Source: Pseudomonadota bacterium (GTDB lineage Bacteria > Pseudomonadota > Gammaproteobacteria > Pseudomonadales > Moraxellaceae). From it: a stretch of DNA of 64,000 nucleotides. Positions 1 through 7,692 of the stretch are shown in pieces. Where the stretch lies: contig JAEWKT010000016.1 in NCBI GenBank assembly GCA_023393635.1, positions 1 to 64,000 on the forward strand, read 5' to 3'. The notes beneath the pieces are model-generated. The model did not search any database, was not told where the DNA came from, and saw only the letters and a list, made by a program, of their open reading frames with translations. Within the stretch, counting starts at the first letter, position 1. Each line of letters opens with the position of its first letter. A program made the translations under genes and the position numbers.

Positions 1-341
1 GTCGTGGGCTCTCTCCCCGCTTTATTTTTGCCTGGCCAAACTCGCGCACAGCGGTGATGGGTGGCGCACAAGCAGGCAAGGTACTGCGTATTGTGACTGA
101 AGAAAAACAACGGCACTCGGGTCAGGAACCGAATCCACAAGTGCTGGATTTTCTGGAGCAAGGCACCGCTGCCAAACTGGAACAGCAAAGTGGCGCATTA
201 TTTAACTCTGCCCGCCTGCATGATGATGGCCTGATTGATCCGCGCGATACGCGTCGTTTATTGGTGTTTTTATTGCAGACCATTGCAGATGCTGAGCAGC
301 GTAAGCTAAATCCCATAACGTTTGGTGCAGCACGGCTTTAA
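1..341 (+). CDS. atuC: Acyl-CoA carboxylase beta subunit (carboxyltransferase), probably geranyl-CoA carboxylase, 3'-end only
   Basis: This is the C-terminal ~112 residues of a biotin-dependent carboxyltransferase; the gene begins before the window and its first full codon is at base 3. The visible part contains the conserved FAWPNSRTAVMGG segment of the acyl-CoA carboxylase beta family, which in these enzymes moves carboxyl from carboxybiotin to the acyl-CoA. The family includes methylcrotonyl-CoA (MccB/LiuB) and geranyl-CoA (AtuC) carboxylases. I prefer AtuC because the downstream order (acyl-CoA dehydrogenase, hydratase, alpha subunit) is that of atuC-D-E-F, whereas in liu operons the dehydrogenase precedes the beta subunit. 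The residue that separates geranyl from methylcrotonyl specificity lies upstream, outside the window. Confidence 0.75.
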   Translation, partial: RGLSPRFIFAWPNSRTAVMGGAQAGKVLRIVTEEKQRHSGQEPNPQVLDFLEQGTAAKLEQQSGALFNSARLHDDGLIDPRDTRRLLVFLLQTIADAEQRKLNPITFGAARL

Positions 342-397
342 TTGATTAACTCCATATTTTTTAAGATGAATAAAAGAATTTTTTAAAGGACACACTC

Positions 398-1558
398 ATG
401 AAATTTACCTCAGAACATAATGCACTACGCCAAACCACCCGTCAGTTTGTTGAAAAAGAATTAAACCCATATATTCCTGCCTGGGAAGAAGCAGGCCGTT
501 TTCCTATTCATGACGTGTTTAAAAAAATGGGGGATCTTGGCTTATTAGGCATTTGTAAGCCTGTCGATAATGGCGGTTTGGGCCTGGATTATTCTTACAA
601 CCTGGTGGTTGCTGAAGAGTTGGGCCGTGCTGCCTGTGGTGGCGTGCCCTTAGCCATTGGCGTACAAACCGATATGGCAACGCCTGCACTTGCTCGCTTT
701 GGCAGCCCTGAATTACGTGAAAAATATTTAAATAAAGTCATTACTGGTGAATATGTGGCGGCCATTGCTGTCTCTGAACCACATGCTGGCTCAGACGTGG
801 CAGCCATTAAAACTACTGCTGTAAAAGATGGTGATGATTATGTGATTAATGGCACCAAGATGTGGATTACCAACTCATTGCAAGCGGACTTTTTTTGCTT
901 ATTAGCCAACACCTCTGATGATAAGCCACACGTCAATAAATCCATGATTATTGTACCTGCCAAAACAGCAGGCATTAGTTTTTCCGAGCCTTTAGATAAA
1001 CTGGGTATGCGCTCTACCACCACAGCACAAGTATTTTTTGACAATGTGCGTGTGCCACAAAGCAACTTGGTGGGTACTGAGGGCATGGGCTTTATGATGC
1101 AAATGATGCAGTTTCAGGAAGAACGTCTGTGGGCTGCGGTCAATGCTGTTGGTGGACTGGATCGTGTGATTGAGCTCACCATTGACTATTGCCGTGAGCG
1201 CACCACCTTTGGCCAACCCTTAATTAACAATCAATCCGTTCATTTCCGTCTGGCTGAGTTACAAACTGAAGTTGAAGCCTTGCGTGCCCTCACCTATCAG
1301 GCTTGTGAAGCACATATTGGTGGTGAAAATGTCACCAAACTTGCCTCAATGGCCAAGTTAAAAGCTGGGCGTTTAACCCGTGAGGTTGCCGATAGTTGCT
1401 TGCAATACTGGGGTGGCATGGGCTTTATGTGGGACAACCCTGCCTCACAGCTTTATCGTGATGGCCGCTTAGGATCAATTGGTGGTGGTGCAGACGAAAT
1501 TATGCTGGGGATTATTTGTAAATTGACTGACACGCTACCGTCTAAACGCAAATCATAA
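398..1558 (+). CDS. atuD: Acyl-CoA dehydrogenase, probable citronellyl-CoA dehydrogenase
   Basis: A 386-residue FAD-dependent acyl-CoA dehydrogenase of normal length. It has the AVSEPHAGSD and MWITN flavin/substrate segments near residues 128-160 and the RTTFGQ motif near 270. At the usual MCAD base position (in IGGGADEIML near the C terminus) there is Gly instead of Glu; a Glu in QEERLWA (about residue 242) sits where isovaleryl-CoA dehydrogenase keeps its catalytic base, so this belongs to the branched-acyl subgroup. In the atu pathway the enzyme oxidises citronellyl-CoA to cis-geranyl-CoA. The ATG has an AAAGGA ribosome site. It lies 56 bases after atuC and before atuE. Isovaleryl-CoA dehydrogenase is the main alternative and gene order argues against it. 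Confidence 0.75.
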   Translation: MKFTSEHNALRQTTRQFVEKELNPYIPAWEEAGRFPIHDVFKKMGDLGLLGICKPVDNGGLGLDYSYNLVVAEELGRAACGGVPLAIGVQTDMATPALARFGSPELREKYLNKVITGEYVAAIAVSEPHAGSDVAAIKTTAVKDGDDYVINGTKMWITNSLQADFFCLLANTSDDKPHVNKSMIIVPAKTAGISFSEPLDKLGMRSTTTAQVFFDNVRVPQSNLVGTEGMGFMMQMMQFQEERLWAAVNAVGGLDRVIELTIDYCRERTTFGQPLINNQSVHFRLAELQTEVEALRALTYQACEAHIGGENVTKLASMAKLKAGRLTREVADSCLQYWGGMGFMWDNPASQLYRDGRLGSIGGGADEIMLGIICKLTDTLPSKRKS

Positions 1559-1580
1559 AACATTTATATCTCTTTATAGT

Positions 1581-1606
1581 CCCTCTTACCAAGGGGATTT
1601 AGAGGG
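1581..1606. repeat. Small inverted repeat between atuD and atuE
   Basis: CCCTCT and AGAGGG form a six-pair stem around a 14-base loop. The loop holds a second, mutually exclusive pairing (TCCC with GGGA). There is no T-tract, so it is unlikely to be an intrinsic terminator. It could be an mRNA-stability hairpin or part of a dispersed intergenic repeat. Confidence 0.35.
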
Positions 1607-1634
1607 TTAAGTAAAGGCTGCTAAAGGAAAAAAT

Positions 1635-2468
1635 ATGATTTCTATCAATGGCTTACCTGACATGCAAACACTACTACTGGAACAAGACGGCGCAGTATTA
1701 CATATCACCCTCAATCGCCCTGAATGCCGTAATGCCATGAGTACAACCATGCTCAATGAGCTAGGCGAGGTGTTTACTGCCATTCATGATCAGCTTGATA
1801 TCCGTGCGGTAGTACTGCGTGGTGCGCAAGGTAATTTTTGTGCGGGTGGTGATATTAAAGACATGGCAGCGTTGCGTGCCCAAGCCATGAGCGCAAGTAC
1901 AGATCAAGAACGTCAAGCCGTGTATGTCAACTTTAACCGCACCTTTGGCGCATTGATTGAACAAGTGAATCATGCACCGCAAGTCGTGGTAGCGGTATTG
2001 GAAGGTGCAGTACTGGGTGGTGGTTTTGGTTTGGCTTGTGTCTCAGATATTGCCTTGTGCCGCGACACTGCCCAGTTTGGGTTGCCAGAAACTGGTCTTG
2101 GTGTCATTCCTGCCCAAATTGCACCCTTTGTGGTGCAGCGGATTGGCCTAACTCAAGCACGCCGCTTAGCATTGCTGGGAAATCGCTTTGATGGCAATGA
2201 AGCGCTACGTATTGGCATTGTGCATGAGGTTTTTGCCAGTGATGAAGCACTACAAGACACCTTGGCTACTACCTTAAAGCAAATTCGCCGTAGTGCCCCC
2301 AATGCCAGTCGCGTCACCAAAGCCTTGCTGCATAACAGCATACAGGTCAGTGACTTAAAAAACACGCTAGATCAGGCAGCAGTACAGTTTGCTCAGGCAG
2401 TAGCCAGCGATGAAGGCACCGAAGGCACCATGGCATTTATTCAAAAACGCCTACCCCATTGGGCTTAA
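1635..2468 (+). CDS. atuE: Enoyl-CoA hydratase/isomerase family, probable isohexenylglutaconyl-CoA hydratase
   Basis: A 277-residue crotonase-fold protein. The oxyanion-hole segments are visible as GNFCAGGDIKDM (about residues 66-77) and GAVLGGGFGLA (about 122-132), followed by the PETGLGVIP active-site loop. In the atu pathway it hydrates isohexenylglutaconyl-CoA, the product of geranyl-CoA carboxylase; LiuC (methylglutaconyl-CoA hydratase) is the close alternative. The ATG at 1635 follows AAAGGA at suitable spacing. It lies between the dehydrogenase and the biotin-carboxylase subunit, 76 bases after atuD, and that leader holds a small inverted repeat. Confidence 0.75.
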   Translation: MISINGLPDMQTLLLEQDGAVLHITLNRPECRNAMSTTMLNELGEVFTAIHDQLDIRAVVLRGAQGNFCAGGDIKDMAALRAQAMSASTDQERQAVYVNFNRTFGALIEQVNHAPQVVVAVLEGAVLGGGFGLACVSDIALCRDTAQFGLPETGLGVIPAQIAPFVVQRIGLTQARRLALLGNRFDGNEALRIGIVHEVFASDEALQDTLATTLKQIRRSAPNASRVTKALLHNSIQVSDLKNTLDQAAVQFAQAVASDEGTEGTMAFIQKRLPHWA

Positions 2469-2546
2469 TTGAAATTAATCAGGGTAAGGCTTGAATGCAT
2501 CAAGTATTTAAGTCTTATGTTTTAAAATATTAAACTCGGAGGCCCT

Positions 2547-4541
2547 ATGGCATTCTCCAAAGTGTTAGTCGCCAATCGTGGTGAAATTGCAGTTCGGGTG
2601 ATGCGCACTGCCAAGGCAATGGGCTACCAGACTGTAGCCGTTTATTCTAAAGCGGACACCAATGCGCTGCATGTGCAGCTTGCTGATGAAGCGGTTTGTA
2701 TTGGTGAACCTAAGGTTAGTGAATCCTATTTAAACGTTGAAAATATTTTAAATGCAGCCAAATTAACTGGCGCAGATGCCATTCATCCAGGGTATGGTTT
2801 TTTATCTGAAAATGCTGAATTTGCCCAAGCTTGTAAAAATGCTGGCATTACCTTTATTGGCCCAACGCCTGATGCTATTGAACTGATGGGCAGTAAGCGT
2901 TTATCCAAAATTGCCATGATTAAAGCTGGCGTGCCGTGCATTCCTGGTTATGAAGGTGGCGAACAAGGTTTAGCGCACTTAACTGCCCAAGGTAAAACCA
3001 TTGGCTTTCCACTCATGGTCAAAGCCTCTGCAGGTGGTGGTGGCCGTGGTATGCGGCTGGTTGAGTCTGAATCTGAACTCGCCGCAGCATTGTCAACTGC
3101 CCGTTCCGAAGCTGAAAATGCCTTTGGCTCGGGTGAGCTTATTTTAGAGCGTGCCGTAATTGCGCCGCGCCATGTGGAAGTACAAGTATTCGGCGACACC
3201 CACGGTAATGTGGTGTATTTGTTTGAGCGCGACTGTTCTATTCAGCGCCGCCATCAAAAAGTGGTTGAAGAAGCCCCTTGCCCTGTGATGACTGAAGACT
3301 TACGTGTACGCATGGGTGAAGCAGCGGTTGCGGCAGCCAAATCTTGCAATTATGTAGGTGCAGGGACGGTTGAATTTTTGCTAGATAACGCAGGAAATTT
3401 TTACTTCCTTGAGATGAACACGCGCCTCCAAGTTGAGCATCCAGTAACCGAGTTAATTACTGGGCTTGATTTGGTTGAATGGCAATTGCGTGTGGCCAAT
3501 GGCGAAACCTTACCGCTACAGCAACATGAACTTCAGCTCAATGGTCATGCCATCGAAGTACGCTTATACGCTGAAGATCCAAGTCAGCAATTTTTACCAC
3601 AAACGGGTTCGGTATTATTGTGGCAGCCTGCAGGTGATGATGGATGCCCTGATAAGCAATTGCCTGATGTGCGCATTGATCATGGCATGACACAGCAAGG
3701 CGTGGTTAGTCCTTACTATGACCCCATGATTGCCAAAATCATTGCCTATGGTAAAACACGACTGGATGCGGTACGTCTATTGACACGTGCAGTAGAAGAC
3801 TCTGTATTACTAGGCGTGAATAGCAATAAGCAGTTTTTGGTCAACTTGCTGCGTCATCCCCAATTGGTGTGTGGCAATACCAACACTGCATTTATTGCCG
3901 AGCATTTTAGTGATGATATGAGTTTGCATCCTGCAATAGTGGACTTTGAATCACTGGCGATTGCAGCAGCTCTTTTTGCCCAATCCGCCCAAGCGAGCCA
4001 GTTTAAGCAAGCTCACCAGTGGCACAATTCGCTTGATGTGGCAAAATCGCTTAAACTGCAAGTAGGTGAGCAAACTCACAGCATCAAACTATTGAACGAA
4101 CAAAATAGTATGCAGGTGCAGTGGAATGATGACAATGCAGCAATTCAACTGATTGAACAGAGTGACCATCATTTAACCTATGTATGGCAAGGCGTGCGCC
4201 GTCGCGTGGCTTTTGTTCAGCAGCGTGATACCTTGTATTTGGATCGTGGCAACGGCAACCTGATTATTCAGGATACCACCTACGCAGCACCAGTCACTAG
4301 CGATGCCGTAGGTGATGGACAAATTCGGGCGCCCATGGATGGTGCTATTGTTGATGTACTGGTAAAAACTGGCGATAACGTGACTAAAGGCCAAACTTTG
4401 CTGATTCTGGAAGCCATGAAAATCCAGCAACAGATCAAAGCCAATGTGGACGGTGTGGTTGCCGAGATTACTGGGCAAGCTGGCCAGCAAGTGAAAAAGC
4501 GTCAAGTGTTGTTGAATATTGAGGTAAGCGATATTCAATAA
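2547..4541 (+). CDS. atuF: Acyl-CoA carboxylase alpha subunit (biotin carboxylase + BCCP), probable geranyl-CoA carboxylase
   Basis: A 664-residue alpha subunit. The N-terminal biotin carboxylase domain starts with the conserved VLVANRGEIAVRV segment and has the ATP-grasp glycine loop (GGGGRGMR, about residues 162-169) and EMNTRLQVEHPVTE near residue 290. The C-terminal biotinyl domain carries the lysine target in EAMKIQ, Lys625. It carboxylates its own biotin with ATP and bicarbonate and passes the carboxyl to AtuC, giving isohexenylglutaconyl-CoA from geranyl-CoA. GGAGG precedes the ATG. It is last in the visible operon and a terminator follows. LiuD (methylcrotonyl-CoA carboxylase alpha) is the alternative; the order of neighbours favours AtuF. 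Confidence 0.78.
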   Translation: MAFSKVLVANRGEIAVRVMRTAKAMGYQTVAVYSKADTNALHVQLADEAVCIGEPKVSESYLNVENILNAAKLTGADAIHPGYGFLSENAEFAQACKNAGITFIGPTPDAIELMGSKRLSKIAMIKAGVPCIPGYEGGEQGLAHLTAQGKTIGFPLMVKASAGGGGRGMRLVESESELAAALSTARSEAENAFGSGELILERAVIAPRHVEVQVFGDTHGNVVYLFERDCSIQRRHQKVVEEAPCPVMTEDLRVRMGEAAVAAAKSCNYVGAGTVEFLLDNAGNFYFLEMNTRLQVEHPVTELITGLDLVEWQLRVANGETLPLQQHELQLNGHAIEVRLYAEDPSQQFLPQTGSVLLWQPAGDDGCPDKQLPDVRIDHGMTQQGVVSPYYDPMIAKIIAYGKTRLDAVRLLTRAVEDSVLLGVNSNKQFLVNLLRHPQLVCGNTNTAFIAEHFSDDMSLHPAIVDFESLAIAAALFAQSAQASQFKQAHQWHNSLDVAKSLKLQVGEQTHSIKLLNEQNSMQVQWNDDNAAIQLIEQSDHHLTYVWQGVRRRVAFVQQRDTLYLDRGNGNLIIQDTTYAAPVTSDAVGDGQIRAPMDGAIVDVLVKTGDNVTKGQTLLILEAMKIQQQIKANVDGVVAEITGQAGQQVKKRQVLLNIEVSDIQ

Positions 4542-4630
4542 ATCATGCTGATCCAGAGGCTGGTAATGTAAAAGCTGAATAAACAATTGGCTTTATTTTT
4601 ATTATTTAGTTAGCAAAATTAAGCAGTAAA

Positions 4631-4660
4631 AAAGGTGGATCATGATTGACCCACCTTTTT
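4631..4660. terminator. Bidirectional intrinsic terminator after atuF
   Basis: GGTGG pairs with CCACC, flanked by an A-run on the left and a T-run on the right, so it can act on both strands. It sits between the convergent atuF and the minus-strand hydrolase gene. Confidence 0.75.
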
Positions 4661-4682
4661 TATATCAATTTATGAGCTACTC

Positions 4683-5489
4683 TTATTTCTGCTTTTCAAC
4701 GATTAATTGCTTCACCAAACGAGCGACTTGTAATGGATGCTCCAGGGGAAACATATGCCCACCCTCATGCACAATGTAATCAATCCCCAGCATACGTTTA
4801 ACACGTTGTGGAAAGCCGCGCTTAATAAACAAGCTGTCCTGCCCTACAATTAACTTTACTGGCACTTTAGGGGCTTGACGTGGTTTTAGCCAAAACAGCG
4901 ACGGATTGGTACGAAAAATTTCAACTTCAGCCATTTTTGGAATAGTCAAAGTCACACCACCACGAATTGGATCATCTGTTAAACCATATCGGATATAATC
5001 ATCAAAACAATCCTGATCAAACGTTGCAAAAAAGCCTTTAGGACGCAGTTTTTCAGCCGCCTCTTCGCGACTATCCCAGTGATCACGGCGGTAAACAGAC
5101 ACCCCTGCTGGGGTTAATTTATCAACGTATTTTTGATTAAATAATTTGGCCATATGAATGCCAAACGATGGAAAACCATTAATCAGTGGCGGATCCAGCA
5201 CAATAAGCTGCTGCATCAGTTCTGGGCGACGATATGCCGCCATAAAACTCAACAACCCACCTAAGGAATGCCCCATGGCAATCACTGGCCTACCCTGTGC
5301 CTGACGTTCAATGCTATCAATCACTTGCGTGACCAGATGCGACCAATGATTAGAAATAGGATACTTTGGGTCAGTGCCAATTTGTGGCACATACACCACG
5401 TCATACTCATCCGATAATTCATCAAAAAACTTTTGATATACCTTAGATGGAATACCATTGGCATGGGCAAAATGAATTAACGGTTTCAT
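4683..5489 (-). CDS. Alpha/beta-fold hydrolase
   Basis: A 268-residue cytosolic-looking alpha/beta hydrolase. The nucleophile elbow is GHSLGG with Ser75, and a C-terminal GGHMFPLEHP segment supplies the likely catalytic His245; VGQDSLF probably carries the acid. No signal peptide is evident. Its start overlaps the stop of sppA by four bases, so the two are almost certainly co-transcribed and translationally coupled. Substrate cannot be told from sequence; similar proteins are annotated only as lipase- or esterase-like. Confidence 0.8.
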   Translation of the reverse strand: MKPLIHFAHANGIPSKVYQKFFDELSDEYDVVYVPQIGTDPKYPISNHWSHLVTQVIDSIERQAQGRPVIAMGHSLGGLLSFMAAYRRPELMQQLIVLDPPLINGFPSFGIHMAKLFNQKYVDKLTPAGVSVYRRDHWDSREEAAEKLRPKGFFATFDQDCFDDYIRYGLTDDPIRGGVTLTIPKMAEVEIFRTNPSLFWLKPRQAPKVPVKLIVGQDSLFIKRGFPQRVKRMLGIDYIVHEGGHMFPLEHPLQVARLVKQLIVEKQK

Positions 5490-6520
5490 TGTAGCTCCAC
5501 TGTTTTTTGCGTTTCAAGCTGCTGCTGAACCGATGCCCCTAAACCTTGGCCAATAGAAGTGCCCATACGGCCCAGTAAACCCTCTAACGGATTACGCTGC
5601 ACGGTATAATCAACAGTTTTGGACACGTTTAGTTCACGTGCCAGACTGGTGACACTACCAGTTTTATCAGCCAGACCTAACGCAATGGCTTGATCGCCTG
5701 TCCAGAATAAACCACTAAACATCTCTGGATTTTCTTTTAAACGCTTACCACGGCCAGTTTTAACTGCGGTAATAAAATGAGAATGCACATTGTCTAGCAG
5801 CTTTTGAATATGGGCTTTTTCTTCAGGGTTTACTGGCTGGGTTGGGCTTAAAATCGCTTTATGGCTACCTGCCGTCATGGTGCGATCTTCCACCCCAATT
5901 TTGCGCGCCAGTTCACTCACCCCATAATTAGGCATGACCACACCAATTGAGCCCACCAAACTGGAAGGGTTGACATAAATCTCATCAGCCGCAGAAGCAA
6001 TATAATAAGCACCTGATGCACCCATATCACCAATCACGGCATAGACTTTTTTGTCTTTGTGAGCAGCTTGCAGGCGTTTAATTTCCTGCCAGATTTCATC
6101 GGACTGAACAGGTGAACCACCAGGTGAGTTAATTTTCAACACCACTGCTTTACTGCCAGATGCTGCAAAAGCACGTTCAAGCGACTCAGATACATCCTCG
6201 CTATTGACCTGATTGGATGCAGCACCAATGGTACCGTCAATATCAATGACCGCCAAATGCGCAGCACTACTACCCACAGTGGTATTGGTGCCTTTATTTA
6301 AACTGCAACCACGACCCATAATTGAAAATATTAATAAAATATAAGCAAACGCCAATAATTTAAAAAAGATATTCCAGCGTCTGGCCCGTCGTTGCTCTTC
6401 CACTGAGGCCAATACGGCTTTTTCAAGAATTTGCCATGCTTCACCTTGCGGGGGCGTTGCCGATGAAGGCGTCTTATCAGAAGTATGAGATGAATTTGGT
6501 TTCGGTGGCCAATCAGACAT
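5486..6520 (-). CDS. sppA: Signal peptide peptidase SppA-type serine protease (S49 family)
   Basis: A 344-residue, single-domain S49 peptidase. A charged, proline-rich N-terminal segment of about 50 residues precedes one transmembrane helix (about 51-68). The Ser nucleophile is Ser169 in GASGAYYIA and the general base Lys221 lies in SHKAILS, 52 residues later, the spacing known for single-domain SppA enzymes. These proteases degrade cleaved signal peptides in the inner membrane. First gene of a two-gene unit with the overlapping hydrolase, and divergent from the LpxL-type gene. It is half the size of the duplicated E. coli SppA. Confidence 0.88.
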   Translation of the reverse strand: MSDWPPKPNSSHTSDKTPSSATPPQGEAWQILEKAVLASVEEQRRARRWNIFFKLLAFAYILLIFSIMGRGCSLNKGTNTTVGSSAAHLAVIDIDGTIGAASNQVNSEDVSESLERAFAASGSKAVVLKINSPGGSPVQSDEIWQEIKRLQAAHKDKKVYAVIGDMGASGAYYIASAADEIYVNPSSLVGSIGVVMPNYGVSELARKIGVEDRTMTAGSHKAILSPTQPVNPEEKAHIQKLLDNVHSHFITAVKTGRGKRLKENPEMFSGLFWTGDQAIALGLADKTGSVTSLARELNVSKTVDYTVQRNPLEGLLGRMGTSIGQGLGASVQQQLETQKTVELQ

Positions 6521-6722
6521 GAAGTGAACCTTGCAAAATGGTTTTATGTAGAACGATGCATTACTAACCTGTGTGATTTACCTTATAAAAATGAGACAAG
6601 TCAGTGAAGTAAATCATAGCGTATTAATCCTAGGTGGCAAATTGCTTTGTTTCAACAGCAAAAGCGTTAAAACCACTGGTAAATCATCTACACTATGCCA
6701 TCACTTGCTATTTTTATTGATT

Positions 6723-7688
6723 ATGGCTCAGGATCAATCAGTGTCATCGAGCGTGCTAGGCAATTCTTTATATTGGCTCAGCAAAATGCCGTTGGGTTTT
6801 TTGCAAGGTTTAGCCCGTCTGGCAGCAGGTGTAATTGCCCGTATTCAATCTGCAAGTGCAGTCAAAACCATTGAACGCAATTTACTGATTGCTTTTCCAC
6901 ATTTAAGCCCGTCTGAGCGCCAGCAATTAGCCAAACAAGCCTTACAGGCTCAGTTTCAATCCATGCTGGAATTTGTTAAATGCTGGGGCAATGCACCGCA
7001 ATTTAGTTTGAATCAAATCAAGCAGGTAGAAGGTGAGTGTTTATTGACGCAAGCCATAGAAGAAAAAAAAGGACTCATATTAGTGGTGCCCCATTTTGGC
7101 AGCTGGGAAATCATGAACGCCTGGCTGAACCAGTTTGCGGCTATGGTAATCATGTATAAACCCTCCAAAAATCCCCAGCTGGATCAATTTGTATTGCAGG
7201 CACGGAGTCGCTTGCGTGCCACTTTGGTTCCAACTGATGAAAACGGAGTACGACAAATTTTTAAAGCCTTAAAACAAGGTGGGGTCACGGCTATTTTGCC
7301 CGATCATATCCCCGAGCAATCAGGTGGTATTTATGCACCGTTTTTTGACTGCCCTGTGTTAACCACCACGCTGGTATCCCGCCTTGCCCAAAAAACCCAA
7401 TGTGCGGTACTGCAACTGTCCTGCTTGCGGAATACCGATCATAACGGCTTCCACATTAAAATTGAGGCAATAGATGACGCTATTCGCTCAAAGGATTTGC
7501 AAGTTTCTGTTAATGCACTAAATGCCAGCATAGAACGATTAATTGCCAGACACCCTGCGCATTATCACTGGACGTACAAACGCTTTAAAGCCAACCCGTT
7601 GCTTGAAGATATTTATAACCTGAACGATGCCCAGGCAATCACACGCATCAAAGCTGCTCAAGCCGATTTTTTGGCAAAAAATAGTTAA
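6723..7688 (+). CDS. LpxL/HtrB-family lysophospholipid/lipid A acyltransferase
   Basis: This protein belongs to the bacterial lipid A late-acyltransferase family. It has the HX4E signature in PHFGSWE, an ILPDHIP segment typical of the family, and a hydrophobic N terminus (LYWLSKMPLGFLQGL). The reading frame is open back to a GTG at 6573, but the ATG at 6723 gives 321 residues and begins about where family members begin, so I take that start; neither start has a good ribosome site. Family enzymes add a secondary acyl chain to lipid A at the inner membrane; which acyl chain and acceptor cannot be told. Its stop is four bases from the end of the convergent comEC. Confidence 0.78.
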   Translation: MAQDQSVSSSVLGNSLYWLSKMPLGFLQGLARLAAGVIARIQSASAVKTIERNLLIAFPHLSPSERQQLAKQALQAQFQSMLEFVKCWGNAPQFSLNQIKQVEGECLLTQAIEEKKGLILVVPHFGSWEIMNAWLNQFAAMVIMYKPSKNPQLDQFVLQARSRLRATLVPTDENGVRQIFKALKQGGVTAILPDHIPEQSGGIYAPFFDCPVLTTTLVSRLAQKTQCAVLQLSCLRNTDHNGFHIKIEAIDDAIRSKDLQVSVNALNASIERLIARHPAHYHWTYKRFKANPLLEDIYNLNDAQAITRIKAAQADFLAKNS

Positions 7689-7692
7689 AACC

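Noticed and set aside
1..4541. Reading the first four genes as the leucine-degradation liu/mcc operon
   Set aside because: The enzyme families fit both pathways, but the gene order matches atuC-D-E-F, and no HMG-CoA lyase gene follows the alpha subunit; a terminator does.
4173..4586. 137-codon minus-strand frame
   Set aside because: It lies antisense to the biotin-carrier end of atuF, has no ribosome site and no domain character.
6573..6722. N-terminal extension of the LpxL-type protein from the GTG at 6573
   Set aside because: The extra 50 residues have no family character and the GTG has no ribosome site; homologues begin near the ATG at 6723.
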